Positions 20,444 through 30,927 of a stretch of DNA of 64,000 nucleotides are shown here, in pieces (positions within the stretch are counted from its first letter, which is position 1; the number at the start of each line of letters is the position of its first letter). Origin of the DNA: Canna indica (Eukaryota > Streptophyta > Magnoliopsida > Zingiberales > Cannaceae); NCBI GenBank assembly GCA_034359265.1, contig CP136890.1:92777501-92841500 (forward strand). Direction: 5' to 3'. The notes under the pieces were generated by a model. That model ran no database searches. It was not told the DNA's origin and saw only the letters and a program-made list of their open reading frames with translations. The position numbers were made by a program, and so were the translations under genes.

Positions 20444-23400
20444 GATGTTGCGTGCCCGTTCTAGGGTTCATCGCACAGGTTTATCTCGACCGCCGCTGCC
20501 GCCGCCCACAACAGCACCACCACCACCAGCTTGAGGTCATCGTAGGCCTCGTGGGCCTAATCGAGGGGGGAGGGGGGAGGGGGGGGGGGTGGTGCACCTT
20601 CATCATCCGACCAACGTCGGCAAATATCGCTGAATGGTCTAAAGTAAGTATCAAAATTTATTTATTATAATTGTTAATAATTAATATTTACTTATAATGT
20701 TGTTATACTTGAGTTGTAGATTTCAGCAGGATGATGTCACTCGCACCATGACCGTTATTCTTAAGAGTTTCTTTCATGAGCCGTGGACTTCATGGACTAG
20801 GGTGCCGAACCATAATCGAAATTTATTATGAATCGAGTTCGAGGTATGTAGTGAAATCTCCAAATAATAAAATGAGATATGAATGATATTTGTATTTTCA
20901 AAATATAATCAGTTTATGAAACTCTCAGTGTTGGCGTTGTGTAGATTTGTAAGTTTATAAAATCTCCAAATTAATAATAATATTAATGAATTATACTATT
21001 GCAAGCTCTATATGTGTTGGGGGGGTTCAGCATTTAATGGATATTGCTGTGTTTGTATTGCAAGTTAAATGCTAAAACATCTCTACCTTTTTTTCTTCCT
21101 TTTTTTACCTATTCCAGAGATTCCTTCCCTCACATTTAGTTTACTGTTGTTTTTTGTATCTCAGTATTAAAGTAATATTTTGTTAAGCATGATTTGATAT
21201 AAATGGATATTTGCTTCGAGTCTAACATTTTTAAATGTGCTTGGAGATCTGGTTGATTATTAATTATGTGTTTTTTTGTTTAAAATAAATATCAAGAACT
21301 GAATAGGTTTCAATTGCTACCTTTCACTCTTGGTTCATTGATAGAATAGATCTTTCTCTTAGAAACTGACAGATTTTTCCTTGATTACTAACACAAACAT
21401 ATGGAGGCTGCAAGAATCTAATATCTTCTTAATCCAATAATAAAGCATGTTATAGGGACCAGCAGCCAGCACCACAACACCTTACCTTTCACTCATTTAG
21501 TTTCTACCTAAAGAAGTTTAGAAAAAAAATTTCAATCTCATTTGCGTTTTATAGAGTTGGCAAGCCCACTTTTAATCTGAAACTGAAAGTTGATCATTTC
21601 ATAGCAACATCACACCACATATGTTGAAACTGAAAGCATACTATCAATTCATCAACTATCAATTAGCACAACATATCTCAAAACGACATGTATTGATAAT
21701 TGGTTGAAGTATATCTCATATATGAAATTGCAAGCATGCCATCGATTTAATAATTATTTTTGGAACTAGAACTTGTTTCAAGTACTGACTCTTATTAACC
21801 TGGTGCTGGTTCATCTGGTTTGATTTGAAAGAAACCTGCGCTGCTTTGCTTCTAGAACTCAAGACATTCAAGCATATCGCTCGCAGTCCAAGCTTTGCAA
21901 TGTTTAAAACTAAATTGCTACTCTTTATAATCTTCATGTCCTTGTCACTTTCTTCTTAATTTGGTTTCTAAGTGTGGGAGAGTCAATTAAAATGCTTTCA
22001 ACTTGATGGAATTATTCATTGTCTGCATTCATTTCATGAGTTGAAATGATACTAAATCATGCACATTGTTTTCAACTTCTCCCTTTAATTTAAGACCATG
22101 AATGAATTGAATGGTTTACGGTCGAAGAAAGGTTCCTTTTCTCTTCACACTTCTCCCTTTAATTTAAGACCATGAACACGAAAAGTAAAAAAGTAGAGAA
22201 AGGTGTTTTCTTCTCTGAGCTATTATGTGCTGTATATATAAAGCTAGAGAATAAAATTGAAGTAGTGCATGCAGTGGTTAATTTATTCATTGTTTTGCTT
22301 AGGTTAGATAACTTAATAGATTCGCCTGTATGTTATCAATTCAACTTCAGATCACTAGCCTTTTCTAACAAGAACACAGTCTGGATTAAGCAGCAGGCAT
22401 GCAACACAAGGAAATTATTGAGTCAAACCATTGACATCGCTAATTAACCAGCATAGGCTTTTGAAAGTTATATGGTGGATGATAAGTTTCACAAGGAAAT
22501 TATTGAGTCAAACCATTGACATTATATAGGTTTTATATACTGTTATTATTGTTCATTATTTAGATTTTTCATGAAATGGTTATCTATATATTTCTGTTTA
22601 TGAAATACCAGCTTTTGTTCATTATTTAGATTTTTCATGAAATGGTTAAGATCCAATTTTCCAATGATATATGCTCATTATTTAGATTTCATTATTTAGA
22701 TTTAAATGATTGTATTAATATTATCTCTTTTAGGCCCGATACACTTGGGACCCCTCCATTCAAGCTCGGGCGGAGGATGCTTGGGAAGCTTACAAGAAGA
22801 AGTTTTTCAAGGATATCTTCCACCGTGCACGGGATGAGGCGTGAGCAAATATAGGCGGTAATCGGGATACGTTTATGGACGCGCTGAAGGGACATGAGCC
22901 CAACTGGATAACGGGCTACATATGAGATCAACTATGTGACATCTGGGTGTCTGAGGAGTGGCAGGGTGCCTCCCGAACGGCGCACCAAAATCAGATGACG
23001 CTAGTTGAGGGATCTGTGGCCCGACATACTAGTGGGTTCATCCCATTTACTAACCACAAGCATTGCGTGGTAAGTAATTTAATAATAGTTTTTATTATTT
23101 ATTATTATTATAGAAAAACTAATTATATTTATTTTATCGCAGGGGACGTGAGACGAGCATGGAACGCTCATCCCGGCTGATCCTTTGAGGGTCTTCGTGG
23201 AGACACATAGATATAGGCATGGTCCTCGCCGGGGTGAGTTCATTAGCGGGAGACCGGAGACGATCCTAGTAAGTTAATATTTAATAAAGTTCATATTTTA
23301 AAAAAATTATATTAGTTCAATTATGTATAATTAATTTAATTAATCAATTTTTAAAGGCCACATATACTGAGTTGGTGACCCAGTGGGGAGGTGATTGTGC

Positions 23401-23486
23401 AGGGAGGTGACTGTGTGCAGCATCAGCTTGATGTTGATGCATGAATGTAGGTGACAGGAGTCGACCACGACCGTGTATATGACATT
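20444..23486 (+). pseudogene. Second CACTA gene of element A, N-terminal part
   Basis: Begins MLRARSRVHRTGLSRPP at 20444. Exon 2 (about 20720-20844) reads RFQQDDVTRTM...PWTSWTRVPNHN and ends at a good GT donor. The next exon starts at 22735 after TTTTAG with ARYTWDPSIQARAEDAWEA and continues with LCDIWVSEEWQGASRTAHQNQM. A further exon lies around 23145-23272. The frame then runs into element B at 23487. This is the Transposase_24 family, aligned block for block with the genes in B and D. Frame breaks (for example TGA after GMRR near 22840) make it a pseudogene. Its second intron is 1.9 kb, against about 60 bp in B. Confidence 0.7.
20880..22640. other. Inserted DNA inside an intron of element A, origin unknown
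   Basis: This stretch enlarges the second intron of the second CACTA gene from about 60 bp to 1.9 kb. It holds no coding sequence and no element ends I can recognise. It does contain several short near-perfect direct duplications: CTTCTCCCTTTAATTTAAG at 22077 and 22150, ACAAGGAAATTATTGAGTC at 22411 and 22492, and TTATTTAGATTTTTCATGA at 22555 and 22621. Confidence 0.5.
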
Positions 23487-23499
23487 CACTACTAGAAAT

Positions 23500-23790
23500 T
23501 AGGTCTTCAGCAACGGCTATCAGCAACGACCGCTCAAGCCGTTGCTATTTGCAACGGCGTTCTTACGACCGCTCGAGCCGTTGCAGGTATTTGTATCTGC
23601 AACGGCGTTCTAACGGATACGCGAGCCGTTGCGGATTATTTTAATTATCAGCAACGGCTTTCTGACGGAAAGGCAAGCCGTTGCTGATATTTTAATTAAC
23701 AGCAACGGTGTGCTAACGGACAAGTGAGCCGTTGCTGATGATAACTTATTAGCAACGGCTTTCTAACGGGCGAGTGAGCCATTGCTGATA
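23500..23790. repeat. 5' subterminal repeats of CACTA element B
   Basis: Five or more units of CAACGG...TTCTAACGG...GCCGTTGC, homologous to 5075-5360 and 47130-47370, with individual base changes in the spacers. It is a likely binding array for the element's second protein, by analogy with En/Spm. Confidence 0.85.
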
Positions 23791-24406
23791 AGTTTATATA
23801 GGGCACCAGTCGTGCCCGACCCTTCTTCCTCCCGCTGCTGCCGCCGCCGCTCCTGCTCTCGCCTCTCGTCGCCGCTGCCGCTGCTGCCGACGCCGACGAC
23901 GCTGCCGCTCCTGCTCTCGCCTCCCCTGCTGCTGCCGACTTGTTCAGGTATGCCTCGCCGGCCGGCCGTCTCTTCCCGTGGCGGCCGGCGGGAATTAATC
24001 CGACCGAAACCCTATTTCTAGGGTTTCGGCCGACGGCGGTCGGCCGATGGCCGCCGCCGGACCTTGTACAGTGGCCGGCCAGTGTGTCCGGCCACTGTAC
24101 GCCGGCGCCGGAGTCCACCTGACTCCGGCGCTGGAATTTATAAATTTATATATAATATTTTATTGTTTTATAATTGTTAATTAATTATTTTATAATTGTT
24201 AATTAATTATTAATTAATTATTTTATAATTGTTAATTAATTATTAATTAATTATTTAGATTAATTGTTTAATTTGTTAGATTAATTATTAGGGTTTAGAT
24301 TTATTTCAGACGCGCGCCGGAATCGTCCACTTCGGATGCGCGCCGGTATCGTCCACTTCGGACGCGCACCGGAATTGTCCACTTCGGACGCGCGCGGAAA
24401 TCGTCC

Positions 24407-26673
24407 TAAGGGTCCGCGAAAAGAAATTGACATATTTCTCAGACCCTTGATAGATGAATTGAAAACATTGTGGACTGAGGGAGCTGTCACTTATGATTGT
24501 CATCGGAAGCAAAACTTCAATTTAAAGGCCGCGGTCTTATGGACAATCAATGATTTCCCCGCGTACGGCATGTTGTCGGGTTGGAGCACTCACGGCCGAC
24601 TCTCTTGTCCGTATTGTATGGAACACTCTAAATCAATCAGTCTTCAGAACGGACGAAAAATCTCATTCTTTGATTGTCATCGTCGATTCCTACCGGTTAA
24701 TCATCAGTATCGAAGGAATCGTAATAAATTTACTAAGGGCAGAGTCGAAAGAGATGGGCCACCATCGATATTGTCTGGTGAACAAATGTTAGCACGTGTT
24801 TCAGCACTTCCAGATATAGTATTTGGTCGCAATGAAAGAGTGTCAGGTTTTGGCCAAACACACAACTGGGTGAAAAAAAGTATCTTTTGGGAATTGCCCT
24901 ATTGGAGTTCATTATTGATTCGACATAATTTAGATGTCATGCACATTGAAAAAAATGTGTTTGATAATATTTTCAACACTTTGATGGATATTTCTGGAAA
25001 AACTAAAGATAATATCAAAGCCCGACATGATCTGAAAATACTTTGTAAAAGACCAGAGTTGGAGTTACAAGAGGTCAACGGACGATATCTGAAACCGAAG
25101 GCCCTATATGTGTTAAATAAACAACAGATCAAAGATGTTTGTCAATGGGTAAAAGAACTCAGATTACCCGATGGATATGCTTCAAACTTATCTCGATGTG
25201 TGAACGTCGATGATTGCAAAATATCAGGGATGAAGAGCCATGATTGTCATGTATTCATGCAGAGATTACTTCCGATCGCATTTCGAGATCTTCTACCTGA
25301 TAATATTTGGGGTCCGTTGACTGAATTAAGTATGTTTTTTAGAAGCATCTATGCAAATGTCCTTCGAGTCGAAGATATGTCAACACTTGAAAATAATATT
25401 GTTGAAATCATATGCAAGCTGGAGCAGTTTTTCCCTCCTGCATTTTTTGACTCGATGGAGCATCTACCGATACACTTGGCATACGAGGCACGAGTTGGTG
25501 GCCCCATTCATTATCGGTGGATGTACTTATTTGAAAGATACATGAATCGTCTAAAGAAAAAAGTAAAGAACACCGCAGCTGTTGAAGGATCAATATATAT
25601 CTGAATCGTATATCATCCAAGAAATTTCAACATTCTGCTCATTTTACTTTGAATCGACAGTACAGACAAGATTTGATCGTCTTCCATGTAACGACGACGG
25701 GGGTGTTCGACATTCAGATGGACGTTTAAATATATTTTGTCACTCTGGTCGTGCTTTTGGTTCTCGTCCATCTCGACACTTAAGTGATGAAGAGTATCAT
25801 TTGGCACACTTGTATGTATTACTCAATTGTCCAGAGATTGAACAATTCATTGAAATATTTGACATTGAGATGGTGCAAAAATACTCTATTCACAACGATC
25901 AAGAATTGGAGAGATTACGAAATCGTGATTTCCCTACTTGGATTCAGACTTACAGCAAAGATCACAGAGCTGAAATAGATGAAAGAATATTTGAGTTTGT
26001 TAGTGGACCGTCGCGACTTGTGTCGTGCTATAGCGAATATTTTGTTAACGGGTATAAATTTCACACGGTTGAATATTCATTTACAAAGAAGATGATGAAT
26101 GCTGGGGTCTACGTGAAAGGGACAACCTATGTTGAATGTGATATAGATTTTTATGGACTGGTGGAAGAAGTGATAGAGTTGCACTACTTCGGCTTGAAAT
26201 CAGTGATCCTATTTAGATGTCATTGGTTCGATACAACAGAAAGGGGCATGAAAGTTCATCCAAAATACAAACTTGTTGAGGTTAATTACAAATCGAAATT
26301 GGCAGCAAATGAGCCTTTTATATTGGCATCACAAGCCGAACAAGTATATTACGCAAAGTATCCGGCTCGAAATAAAGATAGAGCTGATTGGCGTGTAGTC
26401 TGTAAGACAAAAGGTAGAGGAAAAATTGATCCGATAGTAGGAGAAAATGAGCTGATACCTGATATGACACATGGTTTCTATCAAGAAGATGATCCTCCTG
26501 CTGTAGATCGTATTATTCCAATACTCGAGGAAGCAGACACAACGTCAATTCAATTAGAAGTTGAATATGCTGATGATGACGATCATGAAATTGAAGAAGC
26601 TGAAGATGAAGAAGATGAAGAAGAGGAAGAAGAGGAAGAATTCGAAGACTATTATTCAGATGATGAGGAATAA
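24407..26673 (+). pseudogene. TNP2-type CACTA transposase, element B, N-truncated
   Basis: TNP2 cuts and joins element ends. Element coding starts abruptly at GPRKEIDIFLRPLIDELKTL. It continues through the Transposase_21 core (YGMLSGWSTHGRLSCPYCME, then RNRNKFTKGRVERDGPP), LDVMHIEKNVFDNIFNTLMD, DUF4218 (LPDNIWGPLTELSMFF, then MEHLPIHLAYEARVGGP) and DUF4216 (FRCHWFDTTERGMKVHPKYK). It ends with an acidic tail (EEEEEFEDYYSDDEE). About a third of the usual N-terminus is absent. An extra TATA near 25594 shifts the frame between SI and SES. Apart from these two defects the reading frame is well kept over some 740 codons, the best transposase sequence in the window. Confidence 0.9.
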
Positions 26674-26748
26674 TTGTAAAGTATATATTTTATTAAATAT
26701 ATCTCTACTATTTATACAATAATCTGATTATATGTCTGTTCGACAGAT

Positions 26749-28283
26749 ATGTCTGATCGTGGTTATCGACGCAGGAGAGCTTCAGAGTCTCCGATCGGTG
26801 AGACTCCAGCACTTACTCATGCTGCTGATCCTCCTGTTGCTGATCCTCATGAGGATGATACTGCCGAGGCTAGTACATCCAGACGCAGGCGGCCACGCGG
26901 GCCGAACAGGTGGTAGCCTCCACCAGCCACAGAGTCACGTAGATTGATTAGCGTGATTAGGGAGCGGTAATATATCATGAATTATGAATCATTACAAATT
27001 CATTATATCATAATATAATATTAAAATTTATTTTTGTTGTGCAGGTTCGAGCAAGAAGAAGTGCCGAGAAGCATTTCTTCTACTATTCGACGATACATGC
27101 ACGGGGCATGGCCTACGTGGTCTCACGTGCCTAGCGAGCACGTCGACATGTTATGGCGCGAGTTTGAGGCACATATTATTATATTTTTTACATGCATGAT
27201 GATATATTAATATTGGTACTGATATTATTATTTTGCAAGCTCGCTATACATGGGCCGAGGACCAGAGGCCCTTCATTTACGCTGTCTGGGAGGCTATTTC
27301 CCGGGCAAGGTACAACGGGCAGCTGGGGCAGGCTCGGTCCCAGGCGATGGCCCAAGCTGAGACCACTAACATCGCGGAGACTCGGGGATACGGCCCCGGT
27401 TGGATTACTCCGGATATATAGGACCAGCTCGTGGGAATATGGTCGACGGATCGATGGCAGGAGGTTTCTCGGAATGCGGCTAGAAATCGCATGTCGGGGG
27501 GAGCAGCGCGTCACACCGGCGGCTCTGTTGCATTTGCAGTGCACGCGAACCGTATGGTAAGTATATCTTTTAATTATATATTTTATTTGTTACTATGTGT
27601 ACTAATTAATGTATTTGTTTTGTAAATGTAGACGACGGTATCGAATGACGGGACTGTCCAACGACCCTCCCCGATGGCGGTGTTTGAGCGGACTCACCGT
27701 CGAGCACATAGGACGGGGGAGTACATCCACAACCGCGCTGCATACATTATGGTAATTATATATTTGTTTAAATTATTCATTATATATTTATAATTTAAGT
27801 TTTATGATAAATATTAAACAAAAAATCAAACTCAAGTAAGAGACCTACAGCCAGACGGTGGTGCAGCGCGGGGGTACCCCCGAGGACTTTGACGCAGCAT
27901 CGTGGGTCGAGGCCGCAGGTGGCTGGGACCATGGCTGCGTATATGACTTTGCAGATAGTGGTCATGCGCGAGCCGTACTAGGGCCACTTGGGGCATCGAC
28001 CCCTCCGGTCGTTGGTGAGCGGCCGTCCACCTCTAGATCCAGTTATGATCATAGTAGCAGAATAAGGACTCTAGTGGACACGGTCGCGCGTCAGACTGAG
28101 ATGATGGAGCGCCAGAGTCAGATGATGGCGGATATACAATCTATGATACGCAACATGTCAGGTCATCCCGAAGCAGGCATCTCTTCGGCATCATCTAATC
28201 CATCGTCCTCGAGTCAGTCCACGCCGGTGTACCCTCAAGCACTCCAGACCCCGCCATATGATCCAGACCATCCTCCATCGTGA
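26749..28283 (+). pseudogene. Second gene of CACTA element B, Transposase_24 type
   Basis: Exon 1 runs 26749-26966 from MSDRGYRRRRASESPIG. Exon 2 starts 27045 (RFEQEEVPRSISSTIRRYMH). Exon 3 lies at about 27238-27555 (ARYTWAEDQRPFIYAVWEA, then DRWQEVSRNAARNRMSGGA). Exon 4 is 27632-27751. The last exon runs to the stop at 28281, with a Gln/Met-rich possible coiled coil (RQTEMMERQSQMMADIQSM). In-frame TAGs occur after RGPNRW (26923) and after PDI (27419). Element D has sense codons at both places. It is closely linked to TNP2, as the DNA-binding partner is in En/Spm. Confidence 0.8.
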
Positions 28284-28564
28284 TCGTGAGATTTTTTGTT
28301 TGGATATTGAACTTGTTACTGAGATATTGAACTTGTTTAACTTATTTTGTTTGGATATTGATACTTCAAATTTGCATTTGAATTGTTTTTATACTATCGT
28401 GGATAATTATCAATATAAATATAATTATTTTGATGTATATCTTGGTGTGTTTGTGATGTGTGAATGAATGTGTGTATGAGGGTATGGGTGTGTGAGTTAT
28501 GTATCAGATAATGTATCAATGTATCAATGGAAATTTTCAATTTTCAATTTTTCTATTTCCAGGG

Positions 28565-28962
28565 ACACATCATCAGCAACGGCTTTCCCACGGCCGTCCG
28601 TGGGAAAGCCGTTGTTAAAAGTGTATCGAAAGCCGTTGCTGATGACCTACAGCAACGGCTTAGCGACGGGCTTTTACTAACGGCGTTGCTACGGACTCAG
28701 CGGCCGTTGCTATTAATGTTATCAGCAACGGCTCCGGGTCTGTGGCAAAACCGTTGCTGATAATATTTTTAGCGACGGCTCGAGCGGCCGTTGCTGATAA
28801 TGTTTTGAGCGACGGCCCGAGCGGCCGTTGCTGATCCGTTGCTAAGTTATCAGCAACGCGACTTTCTGTCACGGCTCTATTGCAACGGCGCGACCGTTGC
28901 TGCTGCTCTTCAGCAACGGCTCAGCAACGGCATCAGCCGTTGCTGATGCCCATTTTTCTAGT
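28565..28962. repeat. 3' subterminal repeats of CACTA element B
   Basis: Dense direct and inverted CAACGG / CCGTTG motifs, longer than the matching array in D, because a unit around GACGGCTCGAGCGGCCGTTG is repeated here (28770-28830). The motif density gives strong potential to fold on itself. Confidence 0.85.
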
Positions 28963-28969
28963 AGTGATT

Positions 28970-29365
28970 GGCACAACGGCCCACACACTGACGTTGTTGT
29001 AGCCACATGGTGTGGGGTCGTCTGCCTTCATCTCTTCCATTGCTGGTCCATCAACATCACATACAGGCCAAGATCGATTTGCAACCTTAAAGGCTTCGCA
29101 CGCAGAATTACAGGCTTCTCACGCAGCCTTAGATGCTTCTCATGCAGCCTTAGAGGCTTCTCATGCACGCCTCATTAGTGAGATGGCTGCTATGAGGGAG
29201 TACATGACACATATTGCTTCTTCCATGCCTGTGATCTGGCCCCTCCACCTCCCCCGTCATTCGACGCGACGCCAGCTGATGCCCTCTCGACGCAGCCCCT
29301 CTCCTTGCCGCCACATGATGCACTTCATGATTGATGTATACTTTATTTTCTATTTCATATTTTGA
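28970..29365 (+). pseudogene. C-terminal part of the second gene of CACTA element A
   Basis: This continues the gene interrupted by element B. The frame reads ATLKASHAELQASHAALDAS and then a third and fourth copy of the seven-residue ASHAxLx unit before LISEMAAMREYMTHIASS. The heptad spacing with Leu/Ala at regular positions predicts a coiled coil, fitting a dimerising DNA-binding protein. Elements B and D have a different Met/Gln-rich segment at this place. Confidence 0.65.
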
Positions 29366-29539
29366 TATGATGTAATATGTTTTGGTACAATGTAAATATT
29401 ACATTTTGATATAAATATGATGGTTTATATTATAGTTTGATATCTTGTTTGATATATTATATATAAGCATTTAGTTAAATACTGTAAACAAGCATTTTAA
29501 TTAAATATTATTAAATTATTTTTAAATACGATTGCAAAA

Positions 29540-29905
29540 GATGTATCAAATTGGTCGTTAAAAGTGGTCACAGAACCGTCGCAGAACCAAAGTTTGTGAT
29601 AGCCTATGCAGTAGCAGAGTCGTCGCGGAACTAAAGTTTGCGACGGCCTATGTGGTCGCAGAGACGTCGCGGAGATAATTATTACGATGGCAAAGTGAAG
29701 GTCGCAAATGTCGTGCGACCACATTCTGTGATCTCCTTCACCGTCGCAAAACAGTCGCAGGATGTTTTTATTTGCGACCGCCGCAGTCGCGGTTGCAAAC
29801 TTTCTGCGACAAGCGCTTTTGCTACCGACATTTGTGATCGCCCGCGCCGTCGCAGAAGGTCTTTAGCAGTCGTTTTGCGACGGCTTCTTTCGCCGCAGAT
29901 GATCA
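29540..29905. repeat. 3' subterminal repeats of CACTA element A
   Basis: Repeated GTCGCAGA / TCTGCGAC and GCGACGG / CCGTCGC motifs in both orientations. The motif differs from the CAACGG units of B to E, so the two groups are distinct families although the outermost TIR bases are shared. Confidence 0.8.
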
Positions 29906-29918
29906 TTTTTTAGTAGTG

Positions 29919-30370
29919 TTACCTTATATTTTTAATGTTAACAGGAATTAATTTGCCAAAATTGCAAGCATTATTTAACATCATAATGAAAAAGTAAGGT
30001 AACAAAGGGATCTTGTCAAATACCATGAAGCTTTAAAATATTTTGAATGCAAATCATTTATTTATTTATTTATTTGAATGAAAGCCATTAATTTATACAA
30101 CATTTAATCCGACTAATATTTTTTTGAGTAAAATTTAGCACCTTAAGCATGTTTAAGATGGGAAATCCATCTCATCAGTTATTTTGACTCGGTCAAACAT
30201 TTAAAACAAGCTTTAAAAATTATAAATTTTTCAAAATGCTCATTGCCAAATATGGCCAATATTTTTCGGTATTATAATGTGTGGGAAATTTTAATTTGAT
30301 CATGGAAGTTTGATGTTGTTATAATTTATGGTTTTGCCAAATTTATTTAACCTCCTAATTTTTCGGTGAG
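29919..30370. other. Right flank of the CACTA A insertion, intergenic
   Basis: 29919-30058 is the right half of the segment found whole at 36544-36689. The rest is AT-rich, with a TTTA run near 30058-30075, and no coding sequence. Confidence 0.6.
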
Positions 30371-30482
30371 GAGTGACACTCCGGTACCCGCCAACCCTTC
30401 GCCAGAAGAACTGCGCCTCATGGTCGCTAATCTCCAGATGTAAAATCAAAGGTTAACAGTTTAGATCAAGGCTTTAAAACAA
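30371..30482 (+). pseudogene. Gypsy gag fragment, first copy
   Basis: The frame reads PVPANPSPEELRLMVANLQM and then a stop. This is the N-terminal part of a Ty3/Gypsy gag polyprotein. The same 110 bp, with a few changes, recurs at 33812-33919. The copy ends exactly at the CTAG where the Helitron remnant begins. Confidence 0.55.
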
Positions 30483-30927
30483 CTAGTTGAGAATCCGCGC
30501 GTTGCACAAATATATTTAAATAACTATAATTTTAATAAAATAATGAAAAAATAGTGATAAGAAAAGATTGATGACATTAACATGAATTAATATACAAAAG
30601 CAAATATATCTGATAACGAACCTGTAAAATTGAGAATTTGAACTTATATATTACAGCTAGTTGTCTATTATACCACATAAAAACTTCATAATATTCACAT
30701 ATACATGGCAATTGTCCAAATTCTAAGAAAAGTTAATTTTGTTTGATAACTCCTAAATATCATCATCTTCGTTTTCTTTATTCTCATATATCATAGTAAT
30801 TTTTCTCTTTCCGGGATTTTTTTCTAATTTTTTTTGTAACATGAACTTCATCTTAATATTTATCTTCAACTTGTTGTTGTGTTTCATTGGCCAATCCTAT
30901 CTTCATTTTGAGTTTTTTGTTTTTTTG

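Larger units (their letters stand above)
23487..28966 (+). mobile_element. CACTA element B, complete ends, defective genes
   Basis: Starts CACTACTAGAAATTAGG and ends TTTTTCTAGTAGTG. The trinucleotide ATT flanks both sides (23484-23486 and 28967-28969), a perfect CACTA target duplication. Both subterminal arrays use CAACGG/CCGTTG units. The leader minisatellite is fused directly into the middle of the TNP2 gene (near 24405), so the N-terminal part of the transposase is missing. The second gene follows at 26749. It interrupts the second gene of element A and so is younger than A. Its close match to C in the shared transposase region suggests recent activity of the family. Confidence 0.95.
14934..29918 (+). 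mobile_element. CACTA element A, old, with a younger CACTA element inside
   Basis: The right end CATTTTTTAGTAGTG (to 29918) is a CACTA terminus. TNP2 (16882-20364) and the second gene (20444-29360) are plus-strand and degenerate. The subterminal repeats (29540-29900) use GCGAC/GTCGC motifs, so A is a different family from elements B to E. The uninterrupted copy at 36496-36689 puts the left edge near 14934, but no CACTA terminus is visible there. The left end is therefore lost, or another insertion occupies 14934-16440. Element B sits at 23487-28966. Confidence 0.72.

Noticed and set aside
28565..28962. CRISPR-like array of regularly spaced repeats
   Set aside because: The repeats occur in both orientations, vary in sequence, lie directly inside CACTA termini and recur at both ends of several elements. 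They are subterminal repeats in a plant genome.
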